Positions 1-6,451 of a stretch of DNA of 13,684 nt are shown here, piece by piece (position 1 is the stretch's first letter; every line of letters begins with the position of its first letter). A program made the position numbers and the translations under genes. The notes under the pieces were generated by a model that did not search any database, was not told the origin of the DNA, and worked only from the letters and a program-made list of their open reading frames with translations. The stretch comes from an uncultured Bifidobacterium sp. GTDB taxonomy: Bacteria > Actinomycetota > Actinomycetes > Actinomycetales > Bifidobacteriaceae. Location of the stretch: contig CALNAE010000201.1 of assembly GCA_937874315.1 (NCBI GenBank), forward strand, positions 1 to 13,684, read 5' to 3'.

Positions 1-46
1 GGTCCCAGCCATGGGTTAGGCTTGCAGGGTTGTATATGGCTACGCC

Positions 47-61
47 GTATGCATTGCATAC
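47..61. promoter_or_regulatory. 15-bp perfect palindrome upstream of rpsF
   Basis: The sequence GTATGCA-T-TGCATAC is a perfect inverted repeat around one central base, 51 nt upstream of the rpsF start. A TTGCAG hexamer at 22-27 lies at -35-like distance from TATGCA inside the palindrome (spacer 20), so it could overlap a promoter, but neither hexamer is a good match. It could equally be an operator or a chance structure. No regulator is identifiable from the sequence. Confidence 0.3.
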
Positions 62-69
62 ACACTCCT

Positions 70-108
70 GCTGTGGAACGTCCGCAGCCACTTGTCCGAA
101 GGAGGTGG
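70..108 (+). promoter_or_regulatory. rpsF mRNA leader with two hairpins, one around the ribosome binding site
   Basis: Two stem-loops can be drawn in the 5' leader. The first pairs GCTGTGG (70-76) with CCGCAGC (82-88), a 7-bp stem with one G-U pair and an AACGT loop. The second pairs CCAC (88-91) with GTGG (105-108) and, inside it, TCC (95-97) with GGA (101-103), so it would hide the GGAGG ribosome binding site at 101-105. The two compete for C88. In other bacteria the S6:S18 complex represses its own operon through a CCG-containing hairpin in the rpsF leader; a CCG is present at 96-98. Assignment to that motif is a guess from position and partial features. Confidence 0.27.
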
Positions 109-111
109 GTG

Positions 112-408
112 ATGTCTGCACACAATTATGAACTGATGTTCATTGCCGATTCTGAGCTTGATGAGCACGGTCTGAAGAAGTTGACCGAGCAATACATGGA
201 GCTTGTCACCAAAGATGGGGGCTCCGTCGAGGAACCCGATTACTGGGGGCGCCGCAAATTCGCTTATGAGATCAACGGCAAGAACGAGGGCAACTATGTC
301 GTCGTGAAGTATTCCTGCGAGCCGGCCGTAAGCACCGAGCTGGATCGTGTCCTCAATCTCAACGAGTCCGTGGTCCGCACGAAGATCATTCGCAAGGACG
401 CCAAGTAA
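112..408 (+). CDS. rpsF: 30S ribosomal protein S6
   Basis: This 98-residue protein is ribosomal protein S6, which binds 16S rRNA as a heterodimer with S18 on the platform of the small subunit. The family pattern is clear: an N-terminal strand YELMFIADSEL (residues 6-16), the central segment DYWGRRKFAYEINGKNEGNY (about 45-64) and a C-terminal strand VVRTKIIRKDAK. Length agrees with the usual 95-100 residues of actinobacterial S6. The ATG at 112 is chosen because GGAGG at 101-105 sits 6 nt upstream and the protein starts at the conserved YELM strand; longer in-frame starts add 30 residues with no family character. It is the first gene of the classic rpsF-ssb-rpsR-rplI cluster and is separated from ssb by 180 nt containing a heptamer repeat. 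Confidence 0.97.
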   Translation: MSAHNYELMFIADSELDEHGLKKLTEQYMELVTKDGGSVEEPDYWGRRKFAYEINGKNEGNYVVVKYSCEPAVSTELDRVLNLNESVVRTKIIRKDAK

Positions 409-409
409 G

Positions 410-444
410 TCGTAAGTCGTAGGCCGTAAATCGTACGTCGATCG
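410..444 (+). repeat. Degenerate heptamer tandem repeat just after rpsF
   Basis: Five 7-nt units follow the rpsF stop codon almost directly: TCGTAAG, TCGTAGG, CCGTAAA, TCGTACG, TCGATCG. The final units run into a perfect 12-bp palindrome CGTCGATCGACG at 436-447, which could fold as a small hairpin in the mRNA between rpsF and ssb. The rest of the 409-588 gap contains no gene I can support, only a second palindrome GCTGATATCAGC at 543-554. Confidence 0.6.
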
Positions 445-588
445 ACGACCCCGTTCGCGCCGCATTCGCCGCGGTTTCGCGACATTCGGGTGAACGGCCA
501 ATACGATACGAACGGTAAACGAGACGGCAGCGGATATCGTCAGCTGATATCAGCATCAGATACAAGCGTTAGATAAGAAGGGAGTGTC

Positions 589-1212
589 ATGGCAGGTGAA
601 ACCACTCTTACCATCGTCGGTAATCTCACCGCGGATCCCGAGGTGAGGACGATTGGCAGCGGGGCATCCGTCGCCAATTTCACCATCGCATCCACGCCGC
701 GCACATATAATCGCGACAGCAACCAATGGGAAGATGGCCAAGCGCTGTTCATGCGTTGCGCCGCTTGGCGTGAGCTTGCCGACCACGTCGCTTCCAGTTT
801 GTCTAAAGGCATGAGGGTCATCGCCACGGGACGAATCAGCCAGCGGTCCTATCAGGCCCAGGATGGTTCCAATCGCACGGTCGTTGAGATGACGGTCGAT
901 GAGATTGGTCCGTCGCTGCGCTACGCGACCGCGCAAGTCACGCGCCAGAGTTCAGGCGCCGGCTTCTCGGGCGGTTCTCGCGGTGGGTTCTCGGGTAACT
1001 CCGGGAATTCGGGCAATGGCGGCAATGCGGGTAATCGCAGCCGCGGCGCCTACCAGGGTGGTGCCGGTTATTCCGGCGGTGCCTCGGCCCAGCAGTCCGC
1101 TCCGGCGGCCGACCCCTGGGGTTCGCCTTCGCAGTCCAACGGCTCGGATGGGTTCTCATCCTTCGGCTCGGGTTCCGACTTCGGTGGGGACTCGGACGAA
1201 CCAGAGTTCTGA
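589..1212 (+). CDS. ssb: Single-stranded DNA-binding protein
   Basis: This 207-residue protein is the replicative SSB, which coats single-stranded DNA during replication, repair and recombination. Residues 1-112 form the OB fold: it begins TTLTIVGNLTADPEVR, and a conserved aromatic (W60 in RCAAWRELADHV) and the KGMRVIATGRISQRSY strand pair are visible. Residues 120-195 are a Gly/Ser/Asn-rich disordered linker with short internal repeats of the GNSGNGG type. The protein ends in the acidic tip DSDEPEF, a variant of the DDDIPF-like tail that recruits partner proteins. The ATG at 589 follows AAGAAGGGAG at 575-584. The gene sits between rpsF and rpsR as in most bacteria, and probably shares their transcript. 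Confidence 0.97.
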   Translation: MAGETTLTIVGNLTADPEVRTIGSGASVANFTIASTPRTYNRDSNQWEDGQALFMRCAAWRELADHVASSLSKGMRVIATGRISQRSYQAQDGSNRTVVEMTVDEIGPSLRYATAQVTRQSSGAGFSGGSRGGFSGNSGNSGNGGNAGNRSRGAYQGGAGYSGGASAQQSAPAADPWGSPSQSNGSDGFSSFGSGSDFGGDSDEPEF

Positions 1213-1302
1213 TCCGCTGGTTCCTCGACCAATCCATGCCCGGCGCTTCAGTCTGTGTCCAGCAGTCTGTGCCCTCGTATCGTTTGCATCTTTCATATCG
1301 GT

Positions 1303-1308
1303 TATAAC
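1303..1308 (+). promoter_or_regulatory. Possible -10 element upstream of rpsR
   Basis: TATAAC lies 19 nt before the rpsR start in the 115-nt ssb-rpsR gap. No convincing -35 hexamer is placed correctly (TCGTTT at 1280-1285 gives a 17-bp spacer). It may add an internal promoter for rpsR-rplI, so that ribosomal proteins are not tied only to the upstream transcript. Weak evidence. Confidence 0.25.
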
Positions 1309-1327
1309 TATTCAAGGAGAACATCAC

Positions 1328-1576
1328 ATGTCACGCAAAAGGCCGCAACCACCGGTCAAACCATTCAAGAAGAAGCCGAATCCACTGAAGGCGGCCAAGA
1401 TCACCGAGATCGACTACAAGGACGTCGCGCTGCTGCGCAAGTTCGTGTCCGATCGTGGCAAGATCCGCTCTCGGCGCATCACCGGCGTCACCATCCAGGA
1501 GCAGCGTCAGATTTCGCAGGCCGTGAAGAACGCCCGCGAGATGGCTCTGCTGCCGTACGCCACCACCGGTCGCTGA
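1328..1576 (+). CDS. rpsR: 30S ribosomal protein S18, cysteine-free form
   Basis: This 82-residue protein is S18, the partner of S6 on the 30S platform. The conserved core ITEIDYKDVALLRKFVSDRG (residues about 26-45), the basic KIRSRRITGV segment and the ending REMALLPY are all present. The start ATG at 1328 follows AAGGAGA at 1314-1320. The N-terminus is Pro/Lys-rich and the whole protein has no cysteine, so it is the zinc-independent (C-minus) type. The stop is 15 nt before rplI, so the two are co-transcribed. Confidence 0.96.
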   Translation: MSRKRPQPPVKPFKKKPNPLKAAKITEIDYKDVALLRKFVSDRGKIRSRRITGVTIQEQRQISQAVKNAREMALLPYATTGR

Positions 1577-1591
1577 TAGAAGGATAGGAAC

Positions 1592-2038
1592 ATGGCTGAA
1601 ATCAAAGTTATTCTTACCAAATCCGTCTCCAACCTCGGTCATTCCGGCGATGTCGTCGAAGTGCGCTCCGGTTATGCGCGCAACTACCTGATTCCGCAGG
1701 GCCTCGCCTTCGCGTGGAGCAAGGGCGCCGCCGCGCAGATCGCGTCGATGCGCCGCGCACGTCTGGCCAAGAACGCCGCCACCCGTGAAGACGCCGTGGC
1801 CGCCAAGGCCGCCATCGAGGGCACGATCGTCGAGATCGCAGCCAAGGTCTCCGAATCCGGGAAGCTGTTCGGCGGCATCTCGGCCGAGAAGATCGCGGCC
1901 GCACTGGCCGTCAAGGCCGTCGTGGATCCGAAGAGCATCCACGTCGCCGCCATCAAGTCAACCGGAGAGTTCCCGGCCACCGTGGCGTTGCATCCCGAAA
2001 TCTCCTCCTCCTTCACCGTCAAGGTGGTCGCGGAGTAG
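1592..2038 (+). CDS. rplI: 50S ribosomal protein L9
   Basis: This 148-residue protein is L9, which binds domain V of 23S rRNA near the L1 stalk and helps keep the reading frame. The N-terminal rRNA-binding domain carries the family signature GDVVEVRSGYARNYLIPQGL (residues 19-38). It is followed by the long connecting helix (about 42-75, Ala/Arg-rich) and a C-terminal domain with SGKLFGGISAEKIA and a terminal strand SSSFTVKVVAE. Length matches the family (about 149). ATG 1592 follows AGAAGGATAGGA at 1578-1589. It is the last gene of the cluster and is followed by a strong hairpin. Confidence 0.97.
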   Translation: MAEIKVILTKSVSNLGHSGDVVEVRSGYARNYLIPQGLAFAWSKGAAAQIASMRRARLAKNAATREDAVAAKAAIEGTIVEIAAKVSESGKLFGGISAEKIAAALAVKAVVDPKSIHVAAIKSTGEFPATVALHPEISSSFTVKVVAE

Positions 2039-2118
2039 TCCAAAGGTTGGCATGGAAATATGCCGGCTTTGTATTGATTATTGATACCTGTTTATTGATT
2101 TCGGTATCAGGCTTAAGC

Positions 2119-2161
2119 ACAAGTCCGCCGTCTGCGTTCGTTCGCAGACGGCGGATCTTGT
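2119..2161 (+). terminator. Terminator of the rpsF-rplI cluster
   Basis: A perfect 13-bp GC-rich stem (2124-2136 paired with 2143-2155, 6-nt loop) is extended by ACAAG (2119-2123) pairing with CTTGT (2157-2161) past one bulged T. The downstream tail TCTTGTTC is only moderately T-rich. It lies 80 nt after the rplI stop and is the strongest hairpin of this part of the window. Confidence 0.8.
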
Positions 2162-2264
2162 TCATGCGGGTGAACGTACGCAGGGTTGCGGCGTATAGAC
2201 GCTTCGATGTGGCAACTATGCTGATGACAATAGTTTTGGTAGATTGTCAAGAGCATCTGCAGTT

Positions 2265-2294
2265 TGCTGCAACTGTTTTCTACGAATTGCAGCA
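2265..2294. promoter_or_regulatory. Inverted repeat upstream of the SIP-family gene
   Basis: TGCTGCAA (2265-2272) and TTGCAGCA (2287-2294) form 8-bp inverted arms around a 14-nt spacer, about 150 nt before the flavoprotein start. The size and spacing would suit a dimeric repressor, but no promoter can be placed on it with certainty. Confidence 0.25.
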
Positions 2295-2444
2295 GAGCGG
2301 CAGTGCCGTGAGGTGCACTGCTTCAGCGGATTGCATGCTTCGTGGGCGAAGTGCGCCGGTCCGATTGACACAGACACGTGAAGCGATTGCTGCGAATACG
2401 GATTCGTTTGCTTTGCCGGATTGGAAGGAAAGAAGTTAACGGTC

Positions 2445-3212
2445 ATGAGTAAAGGCGTACAAGGTGCGGTGCTTCGGCTGCTGCGCGCCGAGACATTCCG
2501 GTTGCGCGTCAAGTCCACGATGTTGGAGTGCGGTGGACTAATGAAACGCATCACATTTTCCAGCCCGGACGAATTGCCTGCTGTGTTGTTCGAACCGGCG
2601 GCGTGGATACGGCTGTGGTTCCGCACCAGTGAGGGCCGGGAGGTCCAGCGCGCGTATACGGTTGCCGGCTACGCTCCGGACCGCAGCACCATCGATGTGA
2701 GCTTTTATCTGCATCAAACCAGTGGCCCTGCGGCGGCGTGGGCGCAACGCGTGCGATCAGGTGCGATGCTTGACGTCAGCCTGTTGGGGTCTCGACCGTT
2801 CCACCTCGATGAGTGGGCTAAAGGTGTTGTGCTATTAGGCGACGAAACCGCATTTCCTGCGGTGCGCGCAATTCTGGCCAGTCTTCCTGACGATATCGAG
2901 GCCCGGGTGTTGCTTACCGGAGAGCATGACCTGAGCGCATTCATTCCAACGCGTCAGCGCACGGATGTGCACTATCTCCCGGTGCAACGTGCGACGCATG
3001 GTTTCGAGCGCATGCTACGTGAGCTTGATGATTCGCGGATACGGGATCGTGCTGCCGACAATCGCGTCGCTGCCGACGAGCTATGGCATTGCTGGGCAGC
3101 AGGTGAGTCCTCGATGATGCGTGCGGTCCGTGCGGCTGCCAAACGCAGCAATGTGTTGTGCGAGCAAAAACCCAGTACGCGGAGCTACTGGTCGCGGCAT
3201 CGTGTGATCTGA
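2445..3212 (+). CDS. Siderophore-interacting-type FAD-binding reductase
   Basis: This 255-residue protein fits the SIP (ViuB/YqjH-like) family of cytosolic flavoproteins that reduce ferric siderophores to release iron. Residues 10-115 form the FAD-binding barrel with RAYTVAGY (69-76), the R-x-Y-T flavin motif, then HQTSGPAAAWAQRVRSG (90-106), the usual phosphate-binding and wall segment. The NAD(P)H-binding SIP domain starts at about 125 with LLGDETAFPAV (130-140) and continues to WAAGESSMMRAVRA (217-230); the family's C-terminal YW pair is present in RSYWSRHR. The ATG at 2445 is preferred over an upstream TTG because GGAAGGAAAG (2423-2432) serves as binding site. No siderophore transport genes adjoin it, so the substrate is unknown; a general flavin reductase role is possible. 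Confidence 0.8.
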   Translation: MSKGVQGAVLRLLRAETFRLRVKSTMLECGGLMKRITFSSPDELPAVLFEPAAWIRLWFRTSEGREVQRAYTVAGYAPDRSTIDVSFYLHQTSGPAAAWAQRVRSGAMLDVSLLGSRPFHLDEWAKGVVLLGDETAFPAVRAILASLPDDIEARVLLTGEHDLSAFIPTRQRTDVHYLPVQRATHGFERMLRELDDSRIRDRAADNRVAADELWHCWAAGESSMMRAVRAAAKRSNVLCEQKPSTRSYWSRHRVI

Positions 3213-3323
3213 TCCAGGCCGGTTGCCGTATTGTCGGTTGCCGGTCAATGGCGCCGTTTAACGGTCGGTCATACTGTACGTCCTGCGTCGCGCGGCCTAT
3301 GGCATGGTTTACAAGTTCGTGGT

Positions 3324-3470
3324 TTACGGGCTTCCCGTGGTGGTGTCGATCCGTTGTAGATGATCCAGGGCCAGGGTCTTCATATCCGTCGTGTCCGGTG
3401 TGATCAACCGTTGCATTTGAATGCCGTCGGCGTTCATCGCTGCCAGCGGCATAGCGATGAACGCGCCCAT
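3324..3470 (-). pseudogene. Possible C-terminal remnant of an unrecognised gene
   Basis: On the minus strand a 48-codon frame opens with MGAFIAMPLAAMNADG and ends in a stop at 3324-3326. About three quarters of its codons end in G or C and the codon choice (ATG, CTG, GAC, ACC, CGG, ATC) resembles that of the real genes here, which suggests it is or was translated. There is no ribosome binding site before the first ATG, and an in-frame stop lies 21 nt upstream of it, so it reads like the surviving tail of a longer gene. I do not recognise the family. It could be a small intact protein or chance. Confidence 0.35.
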
Positions 3471-3498
3471 TACAGTGAGCTCAATAGCAAGTTAAATA
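3470..3498 (+). promoter_or_regulatory. Probable promoter of the alpha/beta hydrolase
   Basis: TTACAG (3470-3475) and TTAAAT (3492-3497), or TAAATA one base on, are spaced by 16-17 nt. Transcription would start near 3505, giving a very short leader. The purine run AGGGGGCGGA at 3498-3507 is the only binding-site candidate and lies 15 nt before the ATG, so the transcription start and ribosome binding need not both be as drawn. Confidence 0.4.
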
Positions 3499-3522
3499 GG
3501 GGGCGGACTAGTATGGGGCCCA

Positions 3523-4440
3523 ATGAATACGAGTAATGTGGCTAGGGCCGTACGATCCGATGATTTTCACCCGATCGCCGGTTTCGGTCCGGAGCTTGAT
3601 GGCGGACTGATGCATACCTTCGAGATGCCGGTTGGCATCGGTAATCTGACGGCGACGGCATCGCCGGAACTCCGTACTGCGCCCCGTCTTTCACTGTTCC
3701 TTCCCGGTTTTTCCGGATCGAAAGAGGATTTTCTGAGCTTTTTCCCGCAGCTGTATGCCAAGCTCGATGATCCTGCCGAACGTGCGTTGGCCAGCTTCAG
3801 CTTGCGCGGACAGGCGGATTCCGTTGCTCCGGCGGGGCAGGGTGCTTATCGGCTTGAGGATTTCGTCGCAGATGGGTGCAGAGTGATGGAGCAGCTCGCC
3901 ACAAGCGAGTACCCCATCGATCTGGTCGGTCATAGCTTCGGAGGCGTGGTGGCCCGGCGAATGACCATCGCCAGACCGGATCTGGTTCGATCGCTCACTT
4001 TGTTCTCGACTGGAGCCGTCCCCATCGGACAATCGGAGATCACCCGATCGGCCAAGGCGCTTATCGAACAATATGGAACCATGGTCGTGTTCAAGGGCAA
4101 TTTCCCCGATTGCAGCGATGAGCCTCAAGATGACCCATATACGGAGATGTGCCGGTTGCGTGCCCATGCCACCAGCATTGACAACTTATTGGCTATGTCA
4201 GATATCCTAATCCATTACAACGATGTCACCAACGCTTTGAAAGATACCAAGGTACCGGTTTCGATCGTGTATGGCGCCAATGATCTCGTCTGGCCTCAAC
4301 CGGTTTATGTCGCTGAGGCCAAGGCCTTGGGCGTCACCCCGACGGTGATTGCGGATGCCGGCCACAGCGGGCAGCTTGACAATCCGGAGGTATTGGCCAC
4401 GGCGCTGGTTAATTTCTGGGACCATTGTGGCGAATCATGA
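3523..4440 (+). CDS. Alpha/beta-hydrolase fold protein
   Basis: This 305-residue cytosolic protein has the full alpha/beta-hydrolase pattern. The oxyanion segment is FLPGFSGSKEDF (59-70), the nucleophile elbow GHSFGG (136-141) puts Ser138 at the active site, the acid is Asp254 in YGANDLVW, and the catalytic His281 sits in DAGHSGQLDNP. Residues about 165-240 form a helical cap. There is no signal peptide or membrane segment. Substrate cannot be told; relatives include esterases, lactonases, C-C hydrolases and proline iminopeptidase-like enzymes. The ATG at 3523 is kept although its binding site is distant; a GTG at 3538 in the same frame is an alternative. It stands alone between the flavoprotein and a convergent DUF1304 gene, so context does not help. 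Confidence 0.85.
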   Translation: MNTSNVARAVRSDDFHPIAGFGPELDGGLMHTFEMPVGIGNLTATASPELRTAPRLSLFLPGFSGSKEDFLSFFPQLYAKLDDPAERALASFSLRGQADSVAPAGQGAYRLEDFVADGCRVMEQLATSEYPIDLVGHSFGGVVARRMTIARPDLVRSLTLFSTGAVPIGQSEITRSAKALIEQYGTMVVFKGNFPDCSDEPQDDPYTEMCRLRAHATSIDNLLAMSDILIHYNDVTNALKDTKVPVSIVYGANDLVWPQPVYVAEAKALGVTPTVIADAGHSGQLDNPEVLATALVNFWDHCGES

Positions 4441-4547
4441 TTGGCCATTCCAATGGGTGTTGTTCCGCACGCTACTGCGTGAAACACTGTTCTCTCGGGC
4501 GGAAATCAGTCCAGAGGCCAGCGTGATCACCGAGACTACAGAGACTG

Positions 4548-4937
4548 TTAAACCAAAGCGCCCACGATCAACAGGATGATGGCCAACAACGGCAGCGCAC
4601 CCTGCTTCATGGCCGCAGTGCGATGCGGCGCTGAGGAGACGAACAGCACCAGCGCCGCGGCGAGCATCGAACCCGTGCCCGCAAAAGCCAAGCTGAGTCC
4701 GACGACGTGGGAGTTCGAGAACCATGCGATCACGCCGACCAGCGCGATGATGGCGAGGAACAGGTTATAGAACCCCTGATTGTAGGCGTTGAACTTGGTG
4801 AGTTTCGCGTCCTCGACGCTGCCGGTTTTGAACAGCTCGCGTGCCTGTTCGCCCTCCCAGGCGAAGGCCTCCAGATAGAAGATGAATACATGGAGCAAAG
4901 CCGCTAATACGGCGATAATCATACCTGCAATGAGCAT
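4548..4937 (-). CDS. DUF1304 family membrane protein
   Basis: This 129-residue protein matches the DUF1304 family of small four-helix membrane proteins of unknown function. Hydrophobic segments lie at about 3-22, 58-73, 78-101 and 115-129. The family's characteristic segments are visible: HVFIFYLEAFAW (16-27), FNAYNQGFYNLFLA (49-62) and MKQGALPLLA near the C-terminus. Its polar face with conserved Glu, Asn and Gln suggests a transport or sensing role, but none is established. The start at 4937 has AAGGA 9 nt upstream. It is on the same strand as the ABC operon and begins 80 nt after the last permease, so read-through is possible; it converges with the hydrolase gene with a 107-nt gap that holds no clear terminator. 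Confidence 0.85.
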   Translation of the reverse strand: MLIAGMIIAVLAALLHVFIFYLEAFAWEGEQARELFKTGSVEDAKLTKFNAYNQGFYNLFLAIIALVGVIAWFSNSHVVGLSLAFAGTGSMLAAALVLFVSSAPHRTAAMKQGALPLLAIILLIVGALV

Positions 4938-5017
4938 GGTTGCAATCCTTGAAACGAGAGGTGAAAAATTCTGTTGTTCTCAGCGTACCGTTGCGTGTGC
5001 ACGATTTCGCCGGGTGA

Positions 5018-6451
5018 TTACCCGACTTCGGCGAGTCGGGTGGCCTTCGCGCCGCCGACGGCCGGTCGGAGCCGGCGATAACGCCCGACCGCCAGGCCCA
5101 CGCAGATGAACGCCATGGCATAGGCGAGCAGAATCGCGGTGTTCGCACCCCATGCGCCTAGGTCTGCGCCGGTTGCGGCGGCGGTCTCGATGCCGAGCGC
5201 GTTGTCGATGGCCGCGCAATACCACCAGCCTGGCAGGAGCTTGCCGACGACGACCATCGCCGTCGGCATGACGGTCGGGTCGAACATCATGCCCGAAGTG
5301 AACATCAGCACCAGCCCCAGCGTCACGCCGATGCCGTTGGCCGCGGCCATGGACGCGGTGAACTGACTGACCATGTAACCGAAGGCCGAGGACGCCACGA
5401 TAAGCGCCAGCAACGTCAGCAGCGCGGATACGACATCGGCCCAGCCGATCGTCGCGACATCGATAGGCTGGGCGATGGCGATGGCCATGATGGCGATGCA
5501 GAAGTAGACCCACGTCGCGGCCCCCAGCAGCAGACAGGCGAGGAACTGCTGAACGGTGGAGTCGAGGACGCGCTGCGGCGAGGCGAGCATCCGGCGGCGC
5601 ACCTCGGATCGATTGAAGACGCCGACGAGCAGAGCCACGCAGATCGTCAACGCGGTGAAAATGGGGTACAGGCCCATCTTGATCAGCAGCCCGAATCCGG
5701 TGGCCCCGTCATTCGACGATGCGCGCCCTGTGCTCTGGACGGCGATGGGTGAGCTGGCGTGCCGTGCCTGAGCCCTCGACACCGTGTATCGAATCGCCGA
5801 GGGCAGGCGTCCCGACAGCGCCGCGCTCGTCGTTGCGTTCGTTGCGTTCGTCGGTGTCGCCGTGTTCGCTGACGTCGCAGGTGCCGTCGACTCGTTGGCC
5901 GTTGTCGTCGCGGCATTGCCGCCGAGATCGCCGAGCAGGGCGAGCCGCAGCATGTTGAAATAGCCGTTCATCTGCATCGTCGCCAGCGATCCGCGTCCGG
6001 AGGCGTAGCTGGTCACGGTCCGCACGCCGGTCGGCGTATGCCCTGCGGCGACCTGAGTGAGGAACCGATCCGTATATCCCCGGGGCACGATGATGATGAG
6101 ATCGACCTGATTGGTGGCCACGGCATCCTCCAGGGCCGTGGGCGAATCGCTCAGGGTGACCACATTCGCGTTTTTCGCCATGTAATCGCGCAGCCCGATG
6201 CCGATGGAGTCTTTCGTGGCGTCATCGGACGTGGCGTTGCCCTTGCCTCCATCCTCGGTATTCCCGTCGCGGTTGATCACGGCGACCGAGGCTCGTTGCG
6301 GGGTAAAGGATGACGCGGAGGATGACGCGGCATCCGAGCCGCCTGCCGACGCCCCTAGCGCGAGCATCATGACGCTCATGCCGATGAGATAGATGAGGAT
6401 GTAGTTCTTATGCCGCCACAGAACGTGAAGCGCGGCTCTAAATGTGGTCAT
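5018..6451 (-). CDS. ABC-2 type exporter permease, second subunit
   Basis: This 477-residue membrane protein is an ABC-2 permease of the kind with one N-terminal helix (about 17-34), a large extracytoplasmic domain (about 35-255) and a C-terminal block of five helices (about 258-280, 302-325, 338-362, 370-390 and 437-457). The linker at 180-250 is Ala/Thr/Asn-rich with a TNATNATT repeat, longer than in YbhS/YbhR-type permeases (about 370 residues). The loop LPGWWYCAAIDNALG (406-420) corresponds to the P-x-x-W-x-x-x-A segment of ABC-2 proteins. The start at 6451 has AGGAGG 8 nt upstream and overlaps the end of the preceding permease by 14 nt, so translation is probably coupled. With its neighbour it should form a heterodimeric pore driven by the ATPase; substrate unknown. 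Confidence 0.88.
   Translation of the reverse strand: MTTFRAALHVLWRHKNYILIYLIGMSVMMLALGASAGGSDAASSSASSFTPQRASVAVINRDGNTEDGGKGNATSDDATKDSIGIGLRDYMAKNANVVTLSDSPTALEDAVATNQVDLIIIVPRGYTDRFLTQVAAGHTPTGVRTVTSYASGRGSLATMQMNGYFNMLRLALLGDLGGNAATTTANESTAPATSANTATPTNATNATTSAALSGRLPSAIRYTVSRAQARHASSPIAVQSTGRASSNDGATGFGLLIKMGLYPIFTALTICVALLVGVFNRSEVRRRMLASPQRVLDSTVQQFLACLLLGAATWVYFCIAIMAIAIAQPIDVATIGWADVVSALLTLLALIVASSAFGYMVSQFTASMAAANGIGVTLGLVLMFTSGMMFDPTVMPTAMVVVGKLLPGWWYCAAIDNALGIETAAATGADLGAWGANTAILLAYAMAFICVGLAVGRYRRLRPAVGGAKATRLAEVG
5021..5040 (-). terminator. Hairpin over the end of the second permease gene
   Basis: CCCGACT (5021-5027) and AGTCGGG (5034-5040) form a perfect 7-bp stem with a 6-nt loop directly before the stop codon of the permease. 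No T run follows on the minus strand, so termination would be partial at best. The 11-nt string CCCGACTTCGG recurs in the hairpin upstream of the same operon (8971-8981). Confidence 0.3.
5832..5849 (-). repeat. 9-bp tandem repeat inside the permease linker
   Basis: GTTGCGTTC occurs twice in tandem (5832-5840 and 5841-5849), encoding the TNATNAT stretch of the extracytoplasmic linker. As the unit is a multiple of three, copy changes would lengthen or shorten the linker without a frameshift. Confidence 0.6.

Larger units (their letters stand above)
2039..2444. other. Intergenic region rplI to SIP-family gene, no supported gene
   Basis: Apart from the terminator, this 406-nt gap holds no gene I can support. 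An open frame on the plus strand (2047-2439) runs straight through the terminator and lacks family features. A TTGACA hexamer at 2365-2370 is the best -35 candidate for the next gene, but no good -10 follows at 16-18 nt. Base composition after 2160 is more AT-rich than the coding DNA on either side. Confidence 0.5.
3213..3522. other. Intergenic region before the alpha/beta hydrolase
   Basis: This 310-nt gap carries a 15-bp-spaced direct repeat of GGTTGCCG (3221-3228 and 3236-3243), a small dyad CCGTT-T-AACGG (3254-3264), the minus-strand coding remnant described separately (3324-3470) and the promoter of the hydrolase (3470-3498). No T-rich terminator for the upstream flavoprotein gene is evident. 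A plus-strand open frame at 3158-3403 has no family features. Confidence 0.45.

Noticed and set aside
40..501. Minus-strand 153-codon frame opposite rpsF
   Set aside because: Antisense shadow; its TYDLRPTTYDL segment merely reflects the heptamer DNA repeat after rpsF.
2047..2439. Plus-strand open frame of 130 codons between rplI and the flavoprotein gene
   Set aside because: It runs through the strong terminator hairpin, has no binding site at its start and no family features.
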